Below, piece by piece: positions 1 to 13,100 of a DNA stretch of 64,000 bases (positions are counted from its first letter, which is position 1; every line of letters starts with the position of its first letter). The notes under the pieces are model-generated. The model worked only from the letters and a program-made list of their open reading frames with translations, searched no databases and was not told where the DNA came from. The translations under genes were made by a program, and so were the position numbers. Origin of the DNA: Allacma fusca (lineage: Eukaryota > Arthropoda > Collembola > Symphypleona > Sminthuridae); assembly GCA_947179485.1 (NCBI GenBank), contig OX359247.1, forward strand, positions 49,015,131-49,079,130, written 5' to 3'.

Positions 1-3000
1 ATCAGCTAGATTACGGAGGTAAATCAAGAATTAGACGCCTCCTGAAGGAAGTGTGTCAGTTGTGAACGGATTGCTAAAAGTGTTAAATTAAATACTTAAA
101 TATAGTTCAGTGAACTAGTGAGTTGTAGATTTTGACTTGTAGTGGCTTAACCTTGAATTTTAATGTGAAGATAGTATAAATTGAACTGCCTTTGCGGGAT
201 TTGCAGTAAAGAATGATAGTATATACATTTTTAGTGTCGGCTGCACAGTTTTCGTTTTTTTTTCGAAATGTTTTCGGATAGCTTTCCTGTTGAAATATGT
301 TGAATACTTAATATTGTAGTTCTAAGGCAATCAAATATTTAATTGTAAATGGTAATAATAATTATTTGAAGAATCAACGTAATAATACCTATGTATTCAC
401 GGTATGGAAAAAACAAGAGTTCAAATGAAAGCTAAAAATGTAGTAAGTTACTTGATCACGTCTTTACTTTGTACTGCATAAGAAAGTATGGGTAGTAATA
501 TCTTTAAGCTTTGATATTCAGATTTGGTTTTATGGTAGTTGTAATGTAATAAATGGATGACAACTGTTACATTTTTGTTAAAGGCCAAAATAATTGTCTT
601 CTCCCGTAAGCGTTCGGGTAGTTTCTTCTACACACTATACCTTAAATGCTGAAAAGTTTCAGCCCCAAATTTATTTAATGCATCTTTTCGTTAAATTGTT
701 AATTGTATGCATTGTGTTACGACAGCTCGGCGATTCATTGTTTATTCTTATTCTTTCATTAGAATTCGAGTTTGGGTGCTCTGGTTTCGTCTTCTAAATT
801 CGTTTCAGTTTTAATGTCATTGAGTTTTTTTTGTACGCATTTAAAGTTCAGATAGGAGATTGCTGCATTAAAAGGAGTCTCGTCTCAACACAGCCCCAAA
901 GCGATCATTAGACTATTACGGGTTATCCGTAATTTTGTGTAGGCTTTACATACCTTCCTGAAATCTTGTTGCAACCAAGGAAGCTAGTATAAAATTACTG
1001 TGGACGTGCGGTCAACTGTATTTTTAAGGAAGGTTTAAGGTCTTGTTATATTTATGTACAGCTGTGAAAGACAATTTTGAATTACCCAAATGATTTACAA
1101 GACCTAGTTTTTTTGGAGGATACAAATTAAAAGCAATTTATTATTATCTGGCAAACTCAATGGATAAACAATACAATAATGTTTTACCCTTGTCTTTAAA
1201 TTTCTCCCATTATTTAAAAATGTACTAAGGACATCATAATTACAGTGACTCGAAAGCAACAAAGATGATTTAAAATATAAACATTTATGGAACAAAGCGA
1301 AACATCCAAGCCTTTGAGAGTGCAAAAGCAATTGATTTGTTAACTACAAAAGGAACATTTTGCATTTATAATATCATTGACATTATAATATATTTGTAAA
1401 ATTTGCGATGAATAATTTGCTTATTGCATTAATTACCTACTTTGAGATGCGGGCTTTTGCCGGTTGATTTCTACAATTCAACGGAATCCTGATAAGTCAC
1501 CACCGTCTATATTCTTATTCCTGTACTGTCTCTTCTTTACATGACAAGAGCTTGAAGTAGCCAACTATCAGCAATATTCTATGGGACAGCGATTGTCTAT
1601 TTAAACTCATTCCAAATGTACAAATTTTACGTGTAAATTGCGTTTTAATTTTGGGGTAGATGACAGGTCACTGAATTTATATTCTGAGTTTACACAATTT
1701 TAAATGTGTCTCGAAATTTTCCTCTAACATTTCCCAAGGATTTTCTTCTCTCTTCAATGATGCAAATATTTATGTAATATTTCCCACAATCTCCTGCAGA
1801 ATTGAGCACAAAATGATTACAGAAGTTTTCGAAATTGCCTATAAAAGGTTTTCTACACTACAGTAAAAAAGTCTCAGAGCGATTTCTCCAGGAATTTGTC
1901 TCCCAGTGTTGTAAAATGTAGGTATCCGAATTTAAGATAGGAATCAATTTAATTCTAATCTTAGAAATGCATTCACTATGCTGTTGATATAATTACATTA
2001 TAATTAGAATCTAACTCAATTATTAATGGAACCGATTTACTTGAAATTGACTAAAATATTTAAAAAAAAACAATAAAAGTTTTCTCAGATTTGTGGCCGT
2101 AATGTAATCTGATTATGCTGGTATAAAGGTCAGCTGCAACCATATCCCCAAATTACACGGGGGGAGGAGAAAATTCTGCGTCTGTTCTGGTTTCTGAGTG
2201 AGAGCTCGGACCTAACTCCAGACCCCAGATCCGACATAAAAATCAATCAACTCCATCCAGACGTCTTCACCGCCAACCATAACTTCCAAGGCGTGGGAAT
2301 TGCCGGTGTTAAATTGATCCTAGTTTTTAAAATTTATACTGTATTATTAATTTTAAATTCAAAAGAAAGGTAACTTTCCGGTTATTTCTCCGAAAACTTT
2401 GTTAGAATCCACAGTTTATTATACACATAGAATTTAATTAACCACGTAAGCCAAAAAATGGAATCTATTATAATGGCTAATTGTTTTTAGGCTCCGCTTT
2501 TTACTCTGCATGGAAAAGATGTTATTACAGTAGTGATGACAGAAGCCTTATATATACATAAATAATTTTAAATATACATTATAGCGATAAATGACGCACT
2601 TCCAGAGAGGTACACACTGTTTTATTCAATTTTGCAATACTTAACTGTGGATCGAAATTGAACAAAGTAAATTAACATCTAGAATAATTATGACTACATC
2701 CACATAGATAAACTTTACTTAATGCATACATCTGTACATACTTGTGAAGTATTTTTAATGTTGCTTTATGTACAATTTTGACTAGATTGCACTCATTGCA
2801 GTTCAGTAGGCCGCACAGGCAGATATGGCCGTGGGTCACTGAACGTTAGAAACGTTTAACCAAAAATAGAATTCAAAAAAAGATTTTTTTTACCCTACAT
2901 AGATTGAATACATATTATGTACATACAATTATTAGTATTATTATTATTATTGATACTACGAGCGACTGCTTACCCTTTTGTCTCAAGTTTTCTACAAGTT

Positions 3001-6000
3001 CTCAGCTGCAGAACTGTAACATGGGGATCGACTATTTTAATGGGGCTCCGGATTTAGTGGTACCGACGTCTGGTATTTCTCTACTACAAGCGTCTTGACG
3101 GTACCATCTATTATGTATGGCTAAATAGATATCGAATATTTATTGTACAATTGCTTATATATTGCTACACAGCGCAGTTTCTACCATTTCCGCTTCATTC
3201 CATATTATAGCATTCACCCCGACACTAATTGTAAGCACATGAACAACGAGTTCTCGACTCAAGACGCATTCTTCCAAGTTCCACCCTTTTTTTTATATAC
3301 TTATTCATCTTTGATTGTTCTAACAGGAGGAGTTGAACCTGACATTATATGGGAGATCATCTCCTCCAAAAGTTAACCATTAGATTTCCCTTAATCGCTA
3401 TAATAATATAACTTGCCTTGATATTTCTCTTATTTTATTTTGTAACCGCCACGAAAATAAGTATTAATGCCTATAGTAAAATATTTTGTCCAAAAGTAAA
3501 CTTTCCATTACTTTGTCATGTCAAACAACATTCATGAATGCTTACGCTTACCGACCATAATAACACAACACACGCAGAGTCAAAACTTGGATATACACGA
3601 TCTTACTTTGTATCTGTATTGTATATGTATGTATGTAGGTAACTGTTGGGAAAGTTTCTCCCCACCAGCCATATTCGTCCCTCTGTGTCGTAGTTCCAGA
3701 CTGGCAGATCAGATGATGAAGTATAATTATACATCTACTATGTCCCTGTTAACACTAACTCCAACTAACTACATTTTAAATAGCACGACTCACCTTAGAT
3801 AATAATAGCATCTCTTAAGACTAAAACCTTAGCAATTGACAAAACTCACTACATTTTTGAAACCCCGTTTTTACACATTCTGTTGTCCCAGCAAAGGGAG
3901 TAACATTGTTAACTATATATGGCACAATGTCAAACACGGGGCTATTGTAGTAAATTACAGATAGCCATATATCCTATAGCCAGATATATTTTTACAAATT
4001 TAAATCTTAGCGTTCTTCTCATAGAATTATAAGTGAAACTTATTTTAAATAGATAACTTGACTGTGCTGACCCTCGACCTGAAAAAGGCAAATTAATTAC
4101 ATTGAGCTATCCATACGACCAGGGAACCAATGAATTACTCTACTTTTAGTTTCCTATACAATATTAATTATTACATTTGTAGATAGATTTATATACTTAA
4201 TTTGTATACAGTGTACAAATTATATTTAATATGCATAGCTACATATAAATATATAGTAATAATAGAATCAAATATATTTAACCAAAGGAGGGAACTCTGG
4301 TAACAATTGAGAACTTCAATAATAATTTATTAATGTTATTGTCACATCTATTTCTGAAGATAAGAACTTCATTGAGGACTATGTATGTAGGTATAGGATT
4401 TGAACATAATTAGGAAGGGTGAGTAATGAGCGCACCTGAACATGCTACCTACAATATAAGTACAGTACCAATAAACCACAAAAATCTTGAACTAGAGTAT
4501 ATAATTACTTGCACGCTACTTAATTACTCAACATTGGTGACTCTGATGGGAGTTCCGGACGTAAACTTCGTCATCTAGAAGCCTTCAATGTGCATTCACA
4601 ACCTCTTTGGTGTATTGCTGCCTAGACAGGTTACCTTTGTTATGAATTGCACAGACACTGGCGAGTGTCCATGATTCCATAATTTAAGTGCTGTCTTGTT
4701 ACTCTAGTACAACAATATATTACACTATGTATAAGTATACCTCTATTGCAATTATTATTTACAGCCGTATTTACAACTATATTCATTAGGGTGCTATGCA
4801 CTGTATGTAGTCGAGGAGCTCATTAATTATGGGTCACGACAATAATAATTGTACACACAATTAGTACTACACCAAGTTCGACAATGAGTGAGAGATTGCG
4901 GTTGTCCGCTTTCTCCCAACTTTCCCTCCTGTCGAGCTGATACAGACATAATTACAGGAACGAACTTACGATTTAGGTCCAGGCTCTAAAGGCAGACTAG
5001 ACTAGTCCACATTCATAGTATGCAAACTTATATGAGATCTATTAATGTCTTCAGAAATTATCCTTCCTATTTCCTTTGGTAACCCATTCAAATTTGTAAT
5101 ACACATTTATAATAATTACTATTACTATAGGTGTAAATAAAATAAATGAATCCATAAAATATCTAAATAGAAATAACATCAAAGCTAATTACATATACAT
5201 ATATCTACACGCTTTAAAATATTTCCGTCCGGTTTAGCAAACAATCACAATTCCAAAACTAGGAGAGTCAGAGGTGGAGAAATTCAAATAGGGAAAGTCA
5301 TATTGTGTAACTAGCCATCACAAAAAAATTCTCTTAATATTGCCTGAACCTTTATTTGTACACACACTCAGCATAAATACCTTCCATGAGAGGTTGGAAA
5401 TAATATGCAACATATCATAATATACATATAATATAATATGTAACAACTTACTGCTCCTGATTCCACGAAAATAAACAAATGATTTTTACAGTAAGGAGTC
5501 TCATAATGATACGTCTATTGGGAAAAGTAGTAAATACCTTTTTTATTCCTCTATTGCACCTTTGTCCCTTTGCCTTGAGCCAGTTCCGGCTACAGGTGTC
5601 CTAAATTTTAGCGTAATTTACCATAAACCTATACGGTCTGGTTTCACATAATTATGCAAAGCACCTTTCCACGTACAATCATATTAGCACTATGAAATAG
5701 TGCATAAAATAACAGAACATGGTGATTTACTACATAGCTTAAGACGTCTGTTTACTTTACTGCTACGAGTTACATTGTGTGTACCACGAAGATCGATATA
5801 GATACAGATACACATAATACCATTGATAGCGAGTAATTATACGATGACTTGGTTAAAAATATGACTGAAACCATGATTGGCACACAAGAACAAGAAATAT
5901 TGTGTTGTGACGAAAATATTACAGAGCTACTACATGTGTATGTAGGTTGTTCAAAATGCGTAGCAAATGAATAGGACAGGTTGGACAAGAGAGGCGAACG

Positions 6001-7103
6001 CGTCTATTTACGTAAGACGAAAGAGTGAAGAGACCACATTGATCATATGAGCACTGACAAATTTATGATTAAGGTTACAATTTACAGTGTCCAACAGGAT
6101 CGAGTTGGGGAAACGACTGGAGTTCCTCCCAAAACTGACCCTGTGGACGATTTCAGTTGTGTCTCTAAAACCTGCATCTTAACGACTACGCATTTTTTCA
6201 CTAAATTATATTTGAAGGTCATTAATTAGGATCAAAGTTATTATCGCTAGTGTAACATTTATGTACAGATAAGATATGGGCATTTGATAACATTCATCTC
6301 ATGCACGATTTTCTTTCGTGGAGAATATCATCATCGCCCAAAAAGAAATCAATCCACAAATACAATGAAGTCAGGACCACAAAACACAACAAGTGTATAA
6401 GCTTCCAACTTTTCAAACAAAGCATTTCCAGGGGAAAATTCGTTGGTTTCAAATCGAAGCATATATGTTCGTTTCATTGTTGTCATTAATTACCTATAAA
6501 TCAAATCAAATGCCCACTTGCACTCAATTATCCTACACACAATACTATAGACAGGTAACTTACAACGACTTTTAGAATGACATCACTACTACTTCCGGAG
6601 CATCGATATACCAGTCAGGAGACAATAACAGAACTTTAGCATTCCTATACCCCAACAGTTTCAAACCCTTAACTCAGTCAGTCAAAAATGAGTTATACGC
6701 TCTTCTGCCCATAATACAAACAATAGTTCCGGCGTAGCTTTCTGACACCTCTTAGCTTTTCCAGCAGAACAATTTTTAAGATATTTTGTTTTTACAGATA
6801 TGCTTAGGATTTATACCCACACGCAATTAACACAAATCGCACAATGACGAAAATCAGCTTAATACTCTTAAATAGTTCTCCTTTCTACTCACTCCAGACA
6901 CACGATAAATATATATATATTGTATATAGACGCACATGAGTAGCAATACGAATCAACTACAACAATTGACAGGCTCTTAATCTAGCGAGTTCTCCTTGGA
7001 CTAATTATAAGTTGACCTGCTGATGAGACAGTTAGAATTTCTAGTAATATTATAATTAACATTATAGTTACATTGGAATAATTACTGACAGACTATAGGA
7101 GAG
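1..7103. other. Non-coding stretch, probably intergenic plus stoned 3' UTR
   Basis: I see no exon here that I can support. The open frames are short, AT-rich and without recognisable protein character on either strand. The right-hand end, just below 7104, must hold the 3' UTR of the dicistronic stoned transcript, which runs leftwards, but I could not fix its poly(A) site. The left edge could be the 3' UTR of a plus-strand gene beginning outside the window: an AATAAA occurs near 549. That is only a possibility. Confidence 0.5.
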
Positions 7104-10100
7104 TTAATCATCCGAGAAATCCGAGTCATCATCAGCTTTAGGTTTCTCGGTAGGAAACCAACTATCCGTTGGGTCCGCAGGAGGAGCAGTCTCTGGAGCA
7201 GCGGGTTCTGGTTCCTTTTTCACTGAAGCAGCGAGGTTGTAGGTTGCGGGGGCGAAACCTTGGGTATGCTCAATCTCCACTACGTACTCATGACGAGACA
7301 GATATCTGACACATTTTTCCGGCGGGTCATCACATGATGGTACAGCTATGGATCTGCACACGGTGTGGGACACCGTCGTGTGCGGCATTGTGAACTCAAG
7401 GTAACAGTACTTGGACAGATTTTCCGGGAGCTGCTCATGTGCTTGCATTGTTATATGACAAAAGAAGGAGTGAGTTGTGTAAGCCCCTGTAAACAGGACA
7501 CATTCCAGTATTAAAATTTCCCAAAAAATTCATCCTACAAGTACATAATAAGAATATGAAAAAATTATTTAGGAACACATTTTGAAGGAGGCGAAATTTT
7601 AAAACCTCGTTTTTGTGTGGGCCTTAAAGGCGCTTTAACAAAATGTGATGGCGCATCACATTTTGTTTGGTTTATATGGTGAATTCCCCAAAATGCTCCA
7701 AATAATAAAATAAATTCTTGATACTAAATTTATAATTACATATATAGTATGTAAAATAATGTATATTGAAGAATCCTAACCAAATCAAATTTGCATACAT
7801 TTAGCTCTAAAATTTCTAATAGTGTATATTGCAGTGAGTATAACGTAAGATTTTTTAAATTTTGTTCCGAAGGAAATTGTTTTATTTGCATTCCTCATGT
7901 CGTATGCTCTGAATCAAACATTGCATTTTTTTCCTGGTTGTACCGTTTGATGTATCCTTTAATTGGTTCTTTTTTGCTATCAGAATAAATGTGCAAAAAT
8001 CGTCGAGTCAGGAAATCAAAGTAGTAGTGGGAGTCCGCTGGGAATTAAAATATCCGAAATCGAGTGAGTAAGTACATGTCAATGAATACAAGTGTTTTTA
8101 AAAGTGATGTATCTACATATGGGCAAAAAATCAAATGGAGCTTAACAGTTAGATTCCCATGGGATCGACTGTAAAAGAGTGCCGTTCGTAAGAATAACAT
8201 AGCCAATGGATACGCTGGGAAATTTGGGGGCTCTTATTATTATGTTCAATAACACAGTCAGTCGTACCTTGGCCCTCCTTGGGTAGCCTGGCGATACGCC
8301 ATACTATTGATCGATGCTGATGCTCGTACTTTGCTTGGCCTGAGGTGACTTCCATTAAACTGTGTTCCACTGCCTCTACCGCTCCGAGAAATCTTTCAAT
8401 CCCTTTTACCTTCCCACTCCTAGCCGTCAAAACCAACAAAAACATCAAGAACATTTTCTTCACCAAGTCAAACAGATCTTGACGTACTTTAACTTCAATC
8501 GCCTTCATCTTGTACATAATCACAAAGTACTATTACAAATTACAGCATATTTGAGACGCATTGAGTTAGCTCGTTACAGAAAGTCAACTCCTTAATTAAT
8601 TAGTAATTCAAAAATCATTCGCTATTGAATTTCTTGGAAGTCGAACATCAAAAGAGATCTTCCTAGTAACTTGTCAGGCTAATAAAAGCTTCCCTTGTCA
8701 CTTTAGTATGACGTATAATTTCCATAAAGCTCAACAGAATATATTATCAACTCATACAACATTGCGAAAAGGTATAAGTTGATTATGAGTGAAGGAACTT
8801 TTGGAGTGAAGGCTTCTGACTCCCTTGTTTGTACTCGCTTACATTTGCGAGACACATTTGCGAGGTAAATAATTACAGGACTGAGTGAGCAGACAAGGTT
8901 ACCTTCGGTGTGCGGACTTGACGGAACCATATCGAAAATGCTTCTCCACCCGGAACATATAAATCCAACATTCAGGAATTGGGAAACGAACCATCACATC
9001 TTCACAAGGAATTTGACCCAATTTACGACTTGTGAATCCAGGCACAAGGATGTCACTTCGTATCTCCACCCTCTGACCTGTCGTAGTAAAAACTGTCTTC
9101 ACTTGAAGTGGCAACTCACGATGACGAGGGGGCCTCACACGAAATCGGAGCAGTTCTATGTAAGAGGCATCCGGTGGCTTGAACCTGGAACGCAAGACCC
9201 AAATATCATTAGATGAAATTGCAAAGGCGACGGTAATTTGTGGCCCAAGCCATCCATGCCGACACTGGAGGAAATAGCGAGACAAAAGAGGTTCCCTTGT
9301 AAATCAAGTAACCCAATTACGCCTCTTAACGAAGTCATCGTACTTCAAAAGAAACGACTGAAATGAGATTCACAAAAGTGAACATAACTCTTCTTTCTCT
9401 ATCGCAATTTCAGCTCCTTTTGGAAATGAACCCAAGAGAGCATTTTAACTCATTAGAAGCATCTATATATAATAATTACGCTGGACAATGCCAGCCGGAG
9501 GTGTTCAACATGAAAGAGTCTCTTAATGGAAGTGCATTCTGATTGGGGAAGAAATCTAATCAAAATGAGATAAAAGAGACGAGTGAGAATAAAAATGTAG
9601 TTTTGAATCTTGTAGAGTTAAAAGGAAATGGTAACTGCACATACATATAATTATATATATATATATGTATGTAGTAAAATAAAGTGTGTACTTGATTGTC
9701 TGAGTTGCTTCGTATTCTTCCATTTGGACGCAGTTACTGAATTCAATAGCTTCAGTTCGGATCCACTCTTCGGTAGCTATAGGAATGATATCATGTCGGC
9801 CCACAACTTCCTTCCCTTGACGTCTCAGATCATTCAGCCCCATCTCCACTTCAGCAATGCCCGATAGGAATGAGAGGAAGAAGAGACGAACTCGAGCAAT
9901 CTGCTTCGTCACAACACCATAAACGTCTTGCTCCGCATGAACCTCGTCCACCAAAGTCACCTGAACTTCCTCTGTTTTGTATGTAATGGCACGGTCCCGA
10001 TGGACATTCAATCTAAATAGAGCCTCCTCAATACACACACTGAATTGCTTCATCTCCTCGAAAGTCTGAGTTCCTAGCTTGACCAGTTGGGAAATCTGAA

Positions 10101-13100
10101 ATAATCATTTCCTCCTATTTACATCTCACCCCAATGGACAGGAGAGTCGGACACGGGGACACAAATGCTCACAGGAAGAGCACACATATTACATGCAATT
10201 TATCCACTACAAGAGCATAATTGACAATGAAAAGTGATCTCCTTACTTGTGGAGCGTGTTCCAAGGGCAAGCCCAGTTTCTTCAAGTCACTCCCAAACTC
10301 TTTGACGCCTTGATAGTCTCCTTGGATTGCATAGGCTGCAAATTGTGATAACTTATCGGAGATTCGACCTGCTTTCGAAATCTGACCTGGTCGAACTCCT
10401 GGACGTTCTTTGTAGAATACGTACTGGATTTTGATTGTGAAAATCTTCCCATATTGGTCAAATTGTTGAGCCCCTGCAAAATTCATTTAACTTATGTAAG
10501 TGCAAAGTATTCAAAAAAAAAAACCGAAGAAAATTCCACCTGTGATAGCTTTCACTCGGATTTGATAAATTTCCGAACATTCTTATTTTTGAAATTAGAT
10601 TTCAGTGCACTTTGAAATATAATATCTCCCCACTCACAAAATTCTAGAACTATATCAAAAGAATCCAATAATTGATTTATACCCAAATGACGTTGTCACG
10701 TACAGTTCATAATAAAAATGAATATGTAGCGTCATATGTCATGTAATTTTACTTCATTAATTCTTTTTTTTACCCACTCACTCCCGTTCCTTTCATCTTT
10801 CAATTGGGAAAAGTGACTCAAAGATTAAAAATCTTTGACAATTTTTACTAAAATTCTAAATTGCTCCTTGAAACTGTCAATTGATAAAAGGGATTGAATA
10901 AAGACAGGAATTGTACGGAGGGTTGATTTTTAGTACCTATGTCAGATACGGAGTAGCAGGGTTGTAGAGGAATCTCTTGGAAAGGGTCCTTATCGCCTTT
11001 GTTGCTGAAGATGTGAACAATGGGCACATCATTCTGTACCACAATACGAACATGAACTTTCTTCCAGAAACGCTGACCCGTAATTTTTTTCTTGTTGGGA
11101 TGTCGCATGTGCATCTCCCAACCATCTCCGTCGAACTTGGTTCTTGGGAAATCTTCCAAGGGTTGGGACGTGTCCTCTTCAAATAATGGTGTCTGTGGGG
11201 TTTCCTGAGAATCCGTTCTATTTAGCTGTGTGGTCTCTGCGGCTGCATCGTAAGTTGTATCGCGTGCGGATGATAGGAAAGGAACGAATGCCGTGTTCGC
11301 ACTGTCTTCACTGTACGCCGAATTGGTGGAAATGGCCGGACTCTTTGGAGGTGGGGCAAGTGCAGGGGCCAAACCAAAGTTCAATTCATTTTCTCCCTTC
11401 GGTCTGCAAAAAAAAAACACAAATTTAGATAAAAATCTTGATAAATCTTCTCTCCATACTCTGTAGTCGAATTGATGTTGTGAGGGAATTTACTTCTACT
11501 GCAAGAACCACATTGCACCACTACTTCCCACTGATTCTCAACTTGTACTTAAAATCCCGAGTACAATTAATGACCGAGTTCTGACAGCTCCAACATACCT
11601 ATAGATACCTAGAACTACTTAATTCTCTGGTTGGTTCTAATTTCACCAACGTTTGGGAAAAAAAAATACTTGAAATGTGTAATAAATCCAGAATATATAT
11701 CTGACCCTGTTAGAACTTACACCTGAAATCTTACGATCGTAGTAAAAACATTTTAGATCTATCCTCGTCACTATAAGCGGTCCGAAAAGAAACATGTTCC
11801 ATGTCTAATCCATATATGTATGTTTCGAATTGTCGTCACGGTAACCAAAACACCTATGTATGTTTATATGTAACCATGGCTGGAGGAAATTTGGCCTTAG
11901 TAGTGGAAGTTATGCATGTGAAAGAGGGGGAGGAAGAAATAACCACTTCACAATGTGGGTCTCCTCCAGACTGACTTCATCATGCAGTGATCAAGTCAGT
12001 AATATATGTTCAATAAGATTCATTTGAAGTAAATAACTATACTAATAAAAATGTAATGACAATTTTGTCCTCCGCGCGGGTCAACAGCAACAGTTAAGAC
12101 TATGAAAGTTGGAACTTGTGTGAAAGCAATTTCTGAATTTGGGAACAAAAAATCCTGATATTGGTTGAGATTTTGATCGTAAAGGTTGTCTCAGATACCC
12201 TAAAAATGTGCTAAATAATTATTGCACTCGCAATAAAATCTCAACCAATGGAGTGCCTCAAACCTCAATATTTAATAACAATACCTATTATTGTACAATA
12301 TTTTCACTTCCAACTGTGAACCAATCAATCCAATGCATATAGTCCTGATTCTGGCCGTCTCTCCTAAACTGAGCTTGAAACAATAAACACACATATCTTT
12401 TGCTATTCTTTGGGAGTCATTATTTTGTTTTCTGAGTTGGGAACTATTTATTGAGCCACTAAATCGTTCCTTACAGTACATATGTAATTATATGCATATG
12501 ACCAAGGAAAGAATGTTTCGTGGGTCTTGTAATTACTAGAAGCAATACCTGTTTTAATCGTTCACTTAAAAAAGGTAAGAATATAACTACAAAGATGCGT
12601 TATCTAACAATCTTGTGGATTTTTTACTTCATTAGACAAAATATCAAATCCATGCAGTGTTTAAGGAGTAGAAAAAAATATTTGCATGTTGTAAAGGATG
12701 CTAATGAAGGCACACACGGGGGAATTCGCCCAGTGTTTGGTTTCTCCCCATTGTACATGGTACATGAAAGGTAGATATGTATTGCACAAAGTATACCTGA
12801 TAAATATTGACAAATCCTGATCGGTCTCATCTTCATCCCCATCGTCCCGTTTAGTCTTTGCAGGAGTACTTTGTGGGACTGGAGGAGGTTCTGTCATTTG
12901 CAGGAAAGAATCAAAGCCTGAGTCTGCACCGAAGCCTGCTCCCGGGGCGTCGTCGAATCCCCCGGAGGAACTTCCCCATGCTGCATTTCAAAGTCATTTT
13001 TCGATTTAGAAAACCAACCCTCAACGTTCCATTACTTTAGAAACTTTCCCTGTGCTTTTCCTATTATATTCTTATTTTGAAAGAAGTAATTACTTAAAGC

